The translations under genes were made by a program, and so were the position numbers. Below are positions 16,126-24,572 of a stretch of 64,000 bases of DNA, one piece after another. Location: positions 1,302,001 to 1,366,000 of the forward strand of contig NZ_LR027382.1 of NCBI RefSeq assembly GCF_900604385.1. The letters run 5' to 3'. Under the pieces are notes generated by a model that made no database searches, was not told where the DNA came from, and saw nothing but the letters and a program-made list of their open reading frames with translations. Every line of letters starts with the position of its first letter. Position 1 is the first letter of the stretch. This DNA comes from Alistipes megaguti. Its GTDB lineage: Bacteria; Bacteroidota; Bacteroidia; Bacteroidales; Rikenellaceae.

Positions 16126-17043
16126 ATGATGAATCGCCTTTTGGTTGTATTGTCGCTGCTGCTCGCGGTCGAGGCGGTGGCCAGGCCGCAGGTCCGGGTG
16201 AAGAGGGATCCCGCGACGAAAGTCCTGACCTTTTATCTCGAGGGGAAGAGCTCGCCGGGCGTGCTGACCCTCTATTTCGACCTGCGCGAGGTGAACAACT
16301 GCAACCAGTTGCCGGGTGTCTACCGATATGAGATTGCGCAGGACGGGGATTCGTTCCTGACGCTCCGCCCCGAGGACAAGACGCGGGACGTGGGGTATAA
16401 CTATGCCTACCGGACCCTCTCCGGGCGGGTGGATTCGCCCGTGGACACGATGTTCGTCTACCGGATTCCGGCCACGACACAGCGTCCGCTGCAGATCACG
16501 CCCGTGCGCGACGGCCGGGACATGGATCGTCCGGAGTCGGAACGCCGGATCATCGGGTATTCGGTCGATCTGGAGGAGGGCGATACGGTCTATGTCGCAC
16601 GCCGCGGGATCGTTCTGTCGATCCTCTCGCCCGCCGACTCTCCGATCAAGCGTCCGGACGTGAAGACCACGGCGGGGACGGTGCGGCTTTATGTCGAGCA
16701 TGCGGACGGAAGCCGGGGCTGTTATACCTGCCTCGAAGCAGAGCACCTGCTGGTCGGGGTGGGCGACGAAGTGCTGCCCGGCACGCCGCTCGGTTTGGCC
16801 GGGAGCTACGACGGCGAGCACCATTTTACGGCTTTCATGCTTACGCGGCGGGCTTTCGATCCCGGCGACGATCCCCTGCAGGCGCAGCCGCGGACCCGCT
16901 ACGTAAAGGGGCGCTTTGCTACGGCCGAAGGCGATCTCTTTATCGGCGAGAAGAGGGTCTGCCAGGGGGTGATGAACGACGACCTGCTCCTGCGCGAGCT
17001 GTCGAAACGCGAGCTGAAACGCTGGCGCGCCTTACACCGGTAG
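16126..17043 (+). CDS. Exported degenerate M23/LytM-like protein
   Basis: A 305-residue protein with a signal peptide (1-19). Residues about 143-240 follow the M23 peptidase pattern: GDTVYVARRGIV, then VRLYVEHADGS, a stretch like VGVGDEVLPGTPLGLAG, then EHHFTAFML. The zinc residues are damaged: the first His of H-x3-D is replaced (YSVD), the middle His is Cys (CYTCL) and the HxH motif reads EHH. It is therefore probably not a peptidase. Inactive LytM proteins commonly regulate amidases or scaffold envelope complexes; such a role here is inference. The N-terminal 140 residues match nothing I recognise. Confidence 0.65.
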   Translation: MMNRLLVVLSLLLAVEAVARPQVRVKRDPATKVLTFYLEGKSSPGVLTLYFDLREVNNCNQLPGVYRYEIAQDGDSFLTLRPEDKTRDVGYNYAYRTLSGRVDSPVDTMFVYRIPATTQRPLQITPVRDGRDMDRPESERRIIGYSVDLEEGDTVYVARRGIVLSILSPADSPIKRPDVKTTAGTVRLYVEHADGSRGCYTCLEAEHLLVGVGDEVLPGTPLGLAGSYDGEHHFTAFMLTRRAFDPGDDPLQAQPRTRYVKGRFATAEGDLFIGEKRVCQGVMNDDLLLRELSKRELKRWRALHR

Positions 17044-17136
17044 CCGCACCGCATGGCAGATTCCGCTCCGTGCGATGCAGTATTTTCGCATGTTTCCCGT
17101 TTTTCTGTCAGAAAGGCTCTCCGCAGCGACTCCCGG

Positions 17137-17164
17137 CCCCGGAATCGGGCGCCCCGGAATCGGG
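17137..17164. repeat. 13-bp direct repeat
   Basis: CCCCGGAATCGGG at 17137-17149 and 17152-17164 in the spacer ahead of the SIMPL gene. The rest of 17044-17201 shows no convincing promoter (a TATTTTCG at 17081 has one mismatch). Confidence 0.7.
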
Positions 17165-17201
17165 AGCGGAGGCCCTGTTGTACATTTAAAATCCGAAGGT
17201 G

Positions 17202-17891
17202 ATGAAACGATTGATTTTGTGGGCCGTTGCGGCGCTCGTGGCGCTCCCGGCCGCTGCCCAGACTCAAGAGGCATTCCCGAGTTACGTCCAGGTCTACGGA
17301 CGGGCCGAAAAGGAGATCACTCCCGACGAATTCTACCTGCAGATCATTATCAACGAACGCGATTCGAAGGGCAAGATCTCGGTCGAGAGCCAGCAGCGCG
17401 ACATGATTGCGGCGCTGAAGCGGCTGAACGTCGATATCGACAAGCAGCTCAAGGTGGCCAACCTCTCGAGTGAGTTCTTCAAGAAGAAGAGCTCGGTGGC
17501 CACGGCCAAATACCAGCTGCAGCTGGGTTCGTCGGCCGAGGTGGCCCGCGTCTGGCAGGCGCTGGACGATCTGGGCATCTCGAACGTCTCGATCCTGAAG
17601 GTTTCGCACTCGAAGATCGACCAGCTGAAGGAGGAGGTTCGCGTCGAGGCGATTCGCAATGCGCGGAAGAATGCCGCCACGCTGGCCGAGGCGATCGGGC
17701 AGCAGGTCGGACGGTGCTTCTATATCTACGATTCGAACAGCAACGTCGTGCCGGCCGTGTATGACAACATGGTGCTGATGCGCAGCGCCAAGGATGTGGC
17801 GACGGCCGAGATGCAGGTCGAGGAGGACCCGCTCGAGTTCAAGACCCTGCGGCTGGAGTACGGCGTGCAGGCGAAGTTCGTGCTCGAGTAG
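17202..17891 (+). CDS. SIMPL (DUF541) domain protein, exported
   Basis: A 229-residue protein with a signal peptide (about 1-20) and one SIMPL domain covering the mature part, from YVQVYGRAEKEITPDEFYL to the C-terminus, including the typical RVEAIRNARKNAATLAEAIGQ helix. SIMPL proteins form oligomeric periplasmic or outer-membrane-associated rings; some are linked to oxidative stress or signalling, but the biochemical role is unknown. Start is ATG 17202; a GTG directly before it is possible. A strong terminator lies 87 nt downstream. Confidence 0.82.
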   Translation: MKRLILWAVAALVALPAAAQTQEAFPSYVQVYGRAEKEITPDEFYLQIIINERDSKGKISVESQQRDMIAALKRLNVDIDKQLKVANLSSEFFKKKSSVATAKYQLQLGSSAEVARVWQALDDLGISNVSILKVSHSKIDQLKEEVRVEAIRNARKNAATLAEAIGQQVGRCFYIYDSNSNVVPAVYDNMVLMRSAKDVATAEMQVEEDPLEFKTLRLEYGVQAKFVLE

Positions 17892-17977
17892 CGGCGCTGT
17901 GTCGGCACCCGGCGGGCGGGTGATGACCGGCGGGCGTGCGGCGTTGTTCGGCTGCTGGCGCCTGTGGCTGCAGATCC

Positions 17978-18023
17978 CGGACGGAAGAGGTTTTCCAAAT
18001 CAATCTCTTCCGTCCGTTTTTTT
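17978..18023 (+). terminator. Rho-independent terminator
   Basis: Perfect 12-bp stem CGGACGGAAGAG (17978-17989) with 18005-18016, followed by seven T residues. Ends the SIMPL transcript. Confidence 0.9.
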
Positions 18024-18075
18024 GTCTTCGGGGTGCGTTCCGCCCGACGACCGTCCGGCTGTCGGGACGAAGCTG

Positions 18076-18106
18076 TTGCGGGATTCGGAAATATTTTCTA
18101 CCTTTG
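18076..18106 (+). promoter_or_regulatory. Promoter of the cdd gene series
   Basis: TTG at 18076-18078, a 20-bp spacer and TACCTTTG at 18099-18106, a full -7 match. It probably serves cdd, the RluA-type gene, dtd and the nuclease genes, which are closely spaced. Confidence 0.7.
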
Positions 18107-18124
18107 TGATTCACCCCTGTAAAA

Positions 18125-18131
18125 AAGGAGG
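18125..18131 (+). promoter_or_regulatory. Strong Shine-Dalgarno of cdd
   Basis: AAGGAGG, 5 nt before the ATG. A full Shine-Dalgarno is unusual in this window and supports the chosen start. Confidence 0.7.
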
Positions 18132-18136
18132 CGTTT

Positions 18137-18592
18137 ATGGAAAAGCAGTTCCGTTTCGATTATGAACATTATGCGGCGCTGTCGGAACTCCCCGAAGCGG
18201 ACCGCCTGTTGGTTGCCGAGGCCGAAGAGGCCACAAAGCGATCCTATGCCCCCTATTCGAAATTCCGCGTCGGGGCGGCTGCGCGGCTGCGCAGCGGGCG
18301 GATCCTGCACGGCAGCAACTCCGAGAGCGAGGTCTTCCCTGCCGGACTCTGCGCCGAGCGGACGCTGCTCTTCTATGCCGAGGCCAACCATGCCGACGAT
18401 CCGATCGAGACGCTGGCCATCGCTTCGGACCCCTCGGAGCGCGAATGCTACCCCTGCGGACAGTGCCGCCAGGTGCTGGTCGACGTCGAGCGGCGCCAGG
18501 GCAGCCCGATCCGTGTCATCATGAGCGGCGGCGGCTCGGCATCGGTGGTCGACGAGGCCGCCCGGCTGCTTCCCTTCACCTTTATCCTGTAA
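18137..18592 (+). CDS. cdd: Cytidine deaminase
   Basis: A 151-residue homotetramer-type cytidine deaminase for pyrimidine salvage (cytidine or deoxycytidine to uridine forms). Zinc ligands and catalytic Glu are Cys72 and Glu74 in LCAERTLL, with Cys107 and Cys110 in PCGQC. YAPYSKFRVGAA near residue 40 is the substrate-binding signature. Length and motif spacing are normal. First gene after a full promoter, with a strong ribosome binding site; the next gene starts 7 nt downstream. Confidence 0.93.
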   Translation: MEKQFRFDYEHYAALSELPEADRLLVAEAEEATKRSYAPYSKFRVGAAARLRSGRILHGSNSESEVFPAGLCAERTLLFYAEANHADDPIETLAIASDPSERECYPCGQCRQVLVDVERRQGSPIRVIMSGGGSASVVDEAARLLPFTFIL

Positions 18593-18599
18593 GCTGCGG

Positions 18600-19286
18600 A
18601 TGTTCCACCCGAACGACATACTCTATGAAGACAACCACCTGCTGGTGGTGAACAAACACGCCGGCGACCTTGTGCAGCCGGACCCCTCGGGCGAGAGTGC
18701 TCTGGAGGATCAGATCAAGGCCTTCCTCAAGGAGCGCGACGCCAAACCGGGCGCCGTCTTTCTGGGGGTGGTCCATCGCATCGACCGCCCGGTGAGCGGT
18801 GCGGTGCTCTTCGCCAAGACCTCCAAGGCGCTGACGCGGCTGAACGAAATGCTGCGTCAGGGGCGGATCCACAAGATCTACTGGGCGCTGACCGAGGCGA
18901 CTCCCGTCCCCGAGCAGGGTGAACTGCACCACTACATCCTGCGCGACGGCCGTACGAACCGTTCGCGGGCTCTGGACGCCCCGAAAGGGGAGGCCAAGGA
19001 GGCGCGGCTGCGCTACGAGACGCGGGGTCGCGGCCGCAACTACACGCTCGTCGAGGTGGAGCTCCTGACGGGACGTCACCACCAGATCCGGGCCCAGCTC
19101 TCGAAGATCGGCTGCCCGATCCGCGGCGACCTGAAGTACGGGGCGCGGCGTTCGCTGCCCGGCGGGGGGATCTCGCTCCACTCGCGGCGGGTGGAGTTCG
19201 AACACCCGGTGCGTCACGAACTGATTTCGGTTGTGGCGCCCGTTCCGGCGGGGGACAACCTCTGGGCCGCTTTCGAGAATCTGTAG
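18600..19286 (+). CDS. RluA-family RNA pseudouridine synthase
   Basis: A 228-residue protein with the RluA catalytic motif HRIDRPVSG (Asp62) and the later ELLTGRHHQIRAQL. It lacks an S4 domain, so it belongs to the short single-domain group seen widely in Bacteroidota. It isomerises uridine in rRNA or tRNA; the site is unknown. It is sandwiched between cdd and dtd and probably cotranscribed. Confidence 0.9.
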   Translation: MFHPNDILYEDNHLLVVNKHAGDLVQPDPSGESALEDQIKAFLKERDAKPGAVFLGVVHRIDRPVSGAVLFAKTSKALTRLNEMLRQGRIHKIYWALTEATPVPEQGELHHYILRDGRTNRSRALDAPKGEAKEARLRYETRGRGRNYTLVEVELLTGRHHQIRAQLSKIGCPIRGDLKYGARRSLPGGGISLHSRRVEFEHPVRHELISVVAPVPAGDNLWAAFENL

Positions 19287-19335
19287 CGGAGGCCGCACGA
19301 CGCCTCTGCTGCGCAGGAACGAAATCCCGAACGAT

Positions 19336-19788
19336 ATGCGACTGTTGATACAACGTGTGAAATGGGCCTCCGTGACGATCGGCGGCCGGCTCTACTCCCG
19401 CATCGGAGCGGGTTTGCTGGTGTTCGTCGGCGTGGGGAACGACGATGGGGAGGAGGATCTCGAATACCTGGCCGGCAAGCTTATACGGCTTCGGATCTTC
19501 GACGACGAGGCGGGCGTCATGAACCGCGACGTGGTGCAGACCTCCGGCGAGGTGCTGGTGGTGAGCCAGTTCACGCTGATGGCCTCGACGCGCAAGGGCA
19601 ACCGCCCGAGCTACATCAAGGCGGCACCCGAAGCCGTTTCGCGGCCGCTTTACGAACGCTTCGCCGTGCGGGTTGGCGAACTGCTGGGACGGCCCGTTGC
19701 CACGGGACAGTTCGGTGCCGACATGCAGGTTGAACTGCTCAATGACGGTCCGGTAACCATCTGGATCGACTCCAAAAACAAAGAATAA
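19336..19788 (+). CDS. dtd: D-aminoacyl-tRNA deacylase
   Basis: A 150-residue Dtd that frees D-amino acids wrongly loaded on tRNA and also edits glycyl-tRNA(Ala). Present are the N-terminal MRLLIQRVKWASV, VVSQFTLMASTRKGNRPS, and the C-terminal NDGPVTIWID holding the cis Gly-Pro. ATG 19336 is chosen because upstream in-frame sequence overlaps the previous gene and is not family-like. Standard length. Confidence 0.95.
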   Translation: MRLLIQRVKWASVTIGGRLYSRIGAGLLVFVGVGNDDGEEDLEYLAGKLIRLRIFDDEAGVMNRDVVQTSGEVLVVSQFTLMASTRKGNRPSYIKAAPEAVSRPLYERFAVRVGELLGRPVATGQFGADMQVELLNDGPVTIWIDSKNKE

Positions 19789-19807
19789 CACGCCTGAACC
19801 TTTCCTT

Positions 19808-20977
19808 ATGAAGAAGACGATGCTGCTGCTGAGTGCAGCCTGGGCCTTCGGGACCGTATTCTTCGCATGCGGCGATGACAAGCCGGAATCATCCGGCGAG
19901 TGGTTCGATACGCCGACGGTCGAGGTTGAGGGGATGATGGCGCGGGTGAGCTGCACCACGACCCTCGGTGTGGGGATTGTGACGGCGGAGAATGCGGGAT
20001 TCGTCTGTACGGCGGAGTCCGGGAGCTCGCAGACCGAGCGGGACATCACCGTGACGGGCACGACGCTGACGGGACGGTTGCAGGATCTGCAGCCCGATAC
20101 CCGCTATACGGTCCGGGCCTTTGCGACGCTGGGCTCCGTACGGATCGAGAGCCCCGCGGCGACGTTCCGCACGGGGACCGTTCCCGCGCCCGAGAGCCAG
20201 GATCTTACGACCCGGACGGGATGGGCCGAACTCCCGGCGATGGATCCCGCCTCGGAGGAGCTCTTCTATGCGGCCCACTACTGCGAGGGGCTTCCCGGCG
20301 GCCGCAACTATACGGTCTGCTGCGACGTGGAGGGGCGGATCGGAGTATGGTCGGCCTTCCCGCTGCACAAATGCTACCAGGGCAATCAGACGCGGACCAA
20401 CAAGTGGGCCTATGATCCCGAGGTGCCGCGGTTGATCCAGCCGTCGCTGACCAGCGGCTCCTACCAGCCGCAGCCCGGCTACTCGAAGGGGCATCTGCTG
20501 GCTTCGGAGGACCGCACGGTGAACTATGCGGCCAACGTGCAGACCTTCTATGTGACGAACGTGGCGCCACAGTGGCAGAACAGTTTCAACAGCGGCGTAT
20601 GGTCGTCGCTCGAGGGCGATTGCTGGAACAACATCTGCGCAGATACGCTCTACGTCGTTTCGGGCGTGTGGGGCGTGCACGAGACGGCGACGGTTACCGA
20701 CAAGGCCGGAAATCCGTGTCGGGTTCCGAGCCACTTCTTCCGGGTGCTGCTGCGTTCGAAGGATGGCGATACGGGGCGGAAGGTGCAGGAGATGTCGGCC
20801 GAAGAGCTCCAATGTGTGGGTTTCTGGTTCGAGAACAGGGCCTATCCGAGCGGCAAGCCTTCGGCCAACATGGTGTCGGTGGCCGAGATCGAGCGGCTGA
20901 CCGGCATGCGCTTTTTCGTAAACGTCCCCAATGCCCCGAAGGAGACGTTCGATGCCTCGGCGTGGAGTTTTCGATGA
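19808..20977 (+). CDS. Secreted DNA/RNA non-specific endonuclease lipoprotein (NUC1), copy 1
   Basis: A 389-residue predicted lipoprotein (lipobox VFFAC, Cys21). Residues about 30-125 form a fibronectin III-like or Ig-like beta domain ending in FRTGTV. Residues about 135-389 are a NUC1 beta-beta-alpha-metal nuclease: SKGH with general base His229 (DRGH in Serratia nuclease), then TNVAPQ and the Mg site FNSGVWSSLE (Asn261, Glu269). It would cut DNA and RNA outside the cytoplasm, probably to scavenge nucleotides. The next gene is a paralogue. A periplasmic rather than surface place cannot be excluded. Confidence 0.85.
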   Translation: MKKTMLLLSAAWAFGTVFFACGDDKPESSGEWFDTPTVEVEGMMARVSCTTTLGVGIVTAENAGFVCTAESGSSQTERDITVTGTTLTGRLQDLQPDTRYTVRAFATLGSVRIESPAATFRTGTVPAPESQDLTTRTGWAELPAMDPASEELFYAAHYCEGLPGGRNYTVCCDVEGRIGVWSAFPLHKCYQGNQTRTNKWAYDPEVPRLIQPSLTSGSYQPQPGYSKGHLLASEDRTVNYAANVQTFYVTNVAPQWQNSFNSGVWSSLEGDCWNNICADTLYVVSGVWGVHETATVTDKAGNPCRVPSHFFRVLLRSKDGDTGRKVQEMSAEELQCVGFWFENRAYPSGKPSANMVSVAEIERLTGMRFFVNVPNAPKETFDASAWSFR

Positions 20978-21059
20978 CAAACCATTTAACGACAGAAAAA
21001 TAACTCATGTGGATCGGGGATGTTGTAAGATGCCCCGGCAAGAATGATCCGTTAAGTTT

Positions 21060-22595
21060 ATGAAACGCATTTTTACCCTTTTGATGGGCGGTCTGGTGCT
21101 CTTTTCGACCGCCTGTGACTCCGACAAGGAGAGTGGTGTGACGGGCAGCGAATGGTTCCTGACCCCCGAGAGTACGGTGAACGGCACGACCGTTGAGGTA
21201 CGTTGCGAGACGAAATTCGGCGCCGGCGTGCTGACCGGAGCGAATTCGGGCTTCACCTATGCTGCGGTGACATCGGCCGGCGTCGGCTCCTTCGAGTCGA
21301 CGGCTACGGCCACCGCTTCGGGCAGCACGATCGCCGCCACGCTGAGCAACCTGCAGCCCGAGACGCTCTATGTGGTCTATGCCTATGCCGATTTCGGCGG
21401 GGCCCGCATGCAGAGCACCGGCACGACCTTTACGACGGGAACCGTCACCGATCTTCCGGACCCGGATCCCGACAGCCCGGCCTTCGGCACGCCCGAGGCC
21501 ACGAACGTTACGGCTTCGGGTGCGACGCTCAGCTGCGGTTTCACGTTCGAGGCCCCGACGTCGGAGTATACGCTTCGCTTCGAGTATCGACCCGCCTCGG
21601 GCGGCAGCTACGTGGAGAAGCCTGTGACGGCGGGTACGGGCGTCAAGAGCGTGACGCTGAGCGGACTGGCGGCTTCGACCGCGTATGAATTCCGCCTCTG
21701 CGCCGAGTGGCAGGGCGAGAGCTACGTGAGCGGGACGGGCCGCTTCACGACCGCGGCATCCGAGGGCGGCGGGGATCCGACGGGCGGCCTGACCGCCTAT
21801 TCGGGCTGGGCGGAGCTCCCGATCGAAAAGGGCGACCCCAATCTCTATTACGCCCACCATATCTGCCCCGACTTCTGGGTCGGCGGCCACCTGGCCCGCA
21901 ACTATACGGTCTGCTACAGCGCCGAGCACCACTGCCCGGTGTGGGTGGCCGCGCCGCGGCACGCCTGCTATGAGGTAAAAGGTACGAATCGGACGGATGC
22001 CTACGGCAAGGATCCCGATATTCGCTCCGATATTCAGTACAACAGCGATGCAACGGGTGGCGGCTGCAACAAGGGGCACATGCTCGGTTCGGCCGAGCGG
22101 TTGGTGACGAGGGCCGTCAACCGCCAGGTCTTCTACTATACGAACATCGCCCCGCAGTACTCCAGCAACTTCAATAACGGAGGCGGAGCCTGGAACAAAC
22201 TGGAGGATTGGGTGGACAGCCAGGTCTGCGCCGATACGACCTACGTGGTGATCGGCACCTATTTCGAGACCTTTACCGATGCCTATGGCAAGAGCTGCTC
22301 GCCGGCGACGATTTCGTATGGCGGCCGCAACGACGTGACGCGTCCCTCGATGTTCTACTACCTGTTCCTGCGGAGCAAGAACGGTAAAACCGAGAAGTCG
22401 GTATATGATCTTCCGGCCAGCGATCTGAAGTGTGCGGCATTCGTGCTGCGTCACAACATCGAGAAGGGCCACACTCCGCGGAAAGAGGATATGAGGAGTG
22501 TTGCGGAGATCGAGCGGTTGACGGGCTTCACCTTCTTCGCCAATGTCCCGAACGCCCCGAAGGACACCTACAACCCTTCGGACTGGGGGCTTTAA
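21060..22595 (+). CDS. Secreted DNA/RNA non-specific endonuclease lipoprotein (NUC1), copy 2
   Basis: A 511-residue paralogue of the gene before it. Signal peptide and lipobox FSTAC (Cys19), then two fibronectin III-like domains (about 30-128 and 143-233) against one in copy 1, then the NUC1 domain with NKGH (His340), a TNIAPQ motif and an Mg site in GGGAWNKLE. The first domain resembles that of copy 1 closely (both begin EWF then T and end in FTTG or FRTG), pointing to tandem duplication followed by gain of a domain. An 82-bp spacer separates the copies without a clear promoter. Confidence 0.85.
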   Translation: MKRIFTLLMGGLVLFSTACDSDKESGVTGSEWFLTPESTVNGTTVEVRCETKFGAGVLTGANSGFTYAAVTSAGVGSFESTATATASGSTIAATLSNLQPETLYVVYAYADFGGARMQSTGTTFTTGTVTDLPDPDPDSPAFGTPEATNVTASGATLSCGFTFEAPTSEYTLRFEYRPASGGSYVEKPVTAGTGVKSVTLSGLAASTAYEFRLCAEWQGESYVSGTGRFTTAASEGGGDPTGGLTAYSGWAELPIEKGDPNLYYAHHICPDFWVGGHLARNYTVCYSAEHHCPVWVAAPRHACYEVKGTNRTDAYGKDPDIRSDIQYNSDATGGGCNKGHMLGSAERLVTRAVNRQVFYYTNIAPQYSSNFNNGGGAWNKLEDWVDSQVCADTTYVVIGTYFETFTDAYGKSCSPATISYGGRNDVTRPSMFYYLFLRSKNGKTEKSVYDLPASDLKCAAFVLRHNIEKGHTPRKEDMRSVAEIERLTGFTFFANVPNAPKDTYNPSDWGL

Positions 22596-22616
22596 CCGCG
22601 CGGGGCGCAGCAGGCG

Positions 22617-23591
22617 ATGATCTATCCGTGGGGTGACAGCCGGCGGTTCAACTCCTATGCGGGGTACTTCCGCCGGCGGTTCGGCGGCCGGGTGCAGAAG
22701 CTCTCGGTCGATGCGGGCTTCACCTGTCCGAACCGCGACGGAACGCTGGGCCGCGGCGGGTGTACGTTCTGCATCAACGGCGCCTTCACGCCGTCGTACT
22801 GCTCGCCGTCGAAGAGCATCACGCAGCAGATCGACGAGGGAATCGAGTTTCACCGCAACCGCTACCGCACGGCACAGCGCTACCTGGTCTATTTCCAGTC
22901 CTACTCGAACACCTACGCGCCGTTGGAGCGCCTGCAGGAGCTTTACGGCGAGGCGCTGCGCCATCCGGATGTGGCGGGGCTGGTGATCGGCACGCGTCCG
23001 GACTGCATCGACGAGCGGACGCTCGACTATCTGGCCCGCGTGGCCCGCGACCGCTACGTGGCCGTCGAGTACGGCATCGAGTCGACCTTCGATACGACGC
23101 TGCGGGCCGTGAACCGCGGCCACGACTTTGCCGCCGCCCGGCGGGCCGTGCGGATGACCGCCGAGCGGGGCCTCAGCGTCGGAGGGCACTTCATTCTGGG
23201 GCTCCCGGGCGAGACCGACGCGATGCTTCTCGAACAGACGGCACGGATCAACGCCCTGCCGCTCACGACCGTGAAGTTTCACCAGCTGCAGGTTTTCCGC
23301 GGCACGGCCATGGCCGCCGAGTACGACGCCCACCCCGAACGCTTCCGCTTCTGGACGCTCGACGAGTACCTCGATCTCTTCGTGGAGATCCTCCGCCGCC
23401 TGCGCCCCGATCTGGTTGTCGAACGCTTCGCTTCGGAGGCCCCGCCGCGCTACCACTACGGCCGCAACTGGGGCCTGGTGCGCAACGAACAACTTCTCTC
23501 GATGTTGGAGCGAAGATTGGAGGAACGGGATGTTTGGCAAGGCGAAATTTTTACTACCTTTGTGGAGGATAAAGAAAACAATCCCCAATAG
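22617..23591 (+). CDS. yhcC: Radical SAM protein, YhcC/TIGR01212 family
   Basis: A 324-residue radical SAM protein. The cluster cysteines follow the family's long spacing, FTCPNRDGTLGRGGCTFC, with six or more residues between the first two. YVAVEYGIEST and GHFILGLPGE mark the rest of the barrel. TIGR01212 members have been linked to tRNA modification in some bacteria, but their reaction is not settled. The 3' end contains a promoter for the next gene. The start overlaps no neighbour; 21 nt separate it from the nuclease gene. Confidence 0.88.
   Translation: MIYPWGDSRRFNSYAGYFRRRFGGRVQKLSVDAGFTCPNRDGTLGRGGCTFCINGAFTPSYCSPSKSITQQIDEGIEFHRNRYRTAQRYLVYFQSYSNTYAPLERLQELYGEALRHPDVAGLVIGTRPDCIDERTLDYLARVARDRYVAVEYGIESTFDTTLRAVNRGHDFAAARRAVRMTAERGLSVGGHFILGLPGETDAMLLEQTARINALPLTTVKFHQLQVFRGTAMAAEYDAHPERFRFWTLDEYLDLFVEILRRLRPDLVVERFASEAPPRYHYGRNWGLVRNEQLLSMLERRLEERDVWQGEIFTTFVEDKENNPQ
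23533..23562 (+). promoter_or_regulatory. Promoter inside the yhcC coding region, for yitT
   Basis: TTTG at 23533-23536, an 18-bp spacer and TACCTTTG at 23555-23562, lying in the last 20 codons of yhcC and about 105 nt before the yitT start. Confidence 0.6.
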
Positions 23592-23666
23592 GAGCGTCCG
23601 AAGGCGGCGGAATCCGGATCTCCGGGATCGACCGTACGGGGCCTGTTGCCGAATAATCAATCGCCC

Positions 23667-24563
23667 ATGAAACCTAGAATTACACTGGAACTGGTGCTGA
23701 GGACCGTCAAGGAGTATTTCCTGATGTTTTTCGGCATGATGTTGTATTCGTTCGGCTGGATCGGCTGCATCCTTCCGGCCAACGGTGTCGGCGGTGGTGC
23801 CGCGGGACTTTCGCTGGTGCTGTGCACGGCGCTCGAGAACATCGGCTTCCACATCCAGATCGGTACGATGGTCTTCCTGATCAACGCCGTGCTGCTGATC
23901 GTTGCCGGGTTCATCGTGGGGTGGAATTTCGGCATCAAGACGATCTTCTGCGTGCTGGTCATCTCCGTGGGGATGAACTTCTGGCAGGATGTGCTTCCCG
24001 AGGGCAATTTCCTGGGCATCGACAACCTGCTGGCCATCGTCATGGGCGGTATTCTGGCCGGTGCGGGTATTGCGCTCTGCTTCTCGCAGGGGGGCTCGAC
24101 GGGCGGTACGGACATCGTGGCGATGATCATCAACAAGTACCGTACGATCAGCTACGGCAAGATCCTTATCTATTCGGATTTCGTCATCATCGCCTCGTCG
24201 CTGCTCGTCGGCAAGGGCATCAGCGCCGTGATCTACGGCTACGTGATGACGGCCGTAGTGGGCTATACGGTCGACATGATCATGGCCGGCAGCCGGCAGT
24301 CGAGCCAGGTGCTGATCGTCACGCACGACTACGAGAAGATGGCCGACGCCATCGCGCAGAACATCCACCGTGGCGTGACGCTGATCGATTCGCAGGGGTG
24401 GTACTCGAAGGAGAAGTCGAAGATCGTGATGGTGGTCTGCCGCAAGAGCGAGACGGCGATGATCCTGAAGTTCGTCAAGACGATCGATCCGGACGCCTTC
24501 CTCACCGTGGGTTCGGTGATGGGGGTCTACGGCAAGGGTTTCCAGGCCATCAACAAGGTCTGA
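23667..24563 (+). CDS. YitT family membrane protein (DUF2179)
   Basis: A 298-residue membrane protein. Five or six hydrophobic segments fill residues about 15-215 (for example YFLMFFGMMLYSFGWIGCIL), with GGGAAGLS and QGGSTGGTDIVAM, both typical of YitT. A cytoplasmic DUF2179 domain follows (about 220-290, from VLIVTHDYEKMADAI to SVMGVYGKGF). Function is unknown; a transport role is often assumed. ATG 23667 is chosen over a TTG seven codons earlier. Confidence 0.88.
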   Translation: MKPRITLELVLRTVKEYFLMFFGMMLYSFGWIGCILPANGVGGGAAGLSLVLCTALENIGFHIQIGTMVFLINAVLLIVAGFIVGWNFGIKTIFCVLVISVGMNFWQDVLPEGNFLGIDNLLAIVMGGILAGAGIALCFSQGGSTGGTDIVAMIINKYRTISYGKILIYSDFVIIASSLLVGKGISAVIYGYVMTAVVGYTVDMIMAGSRQSSQVLIVTHDYEKMADAIAQNIHRGVTLIDSQGWYSKEKSKIVMVVCRKSETAMILKFVKTIDPDAFLTVGSVMGVYGKGFQAINKV

Positions 24564-24572
24564 CGCGATCGA

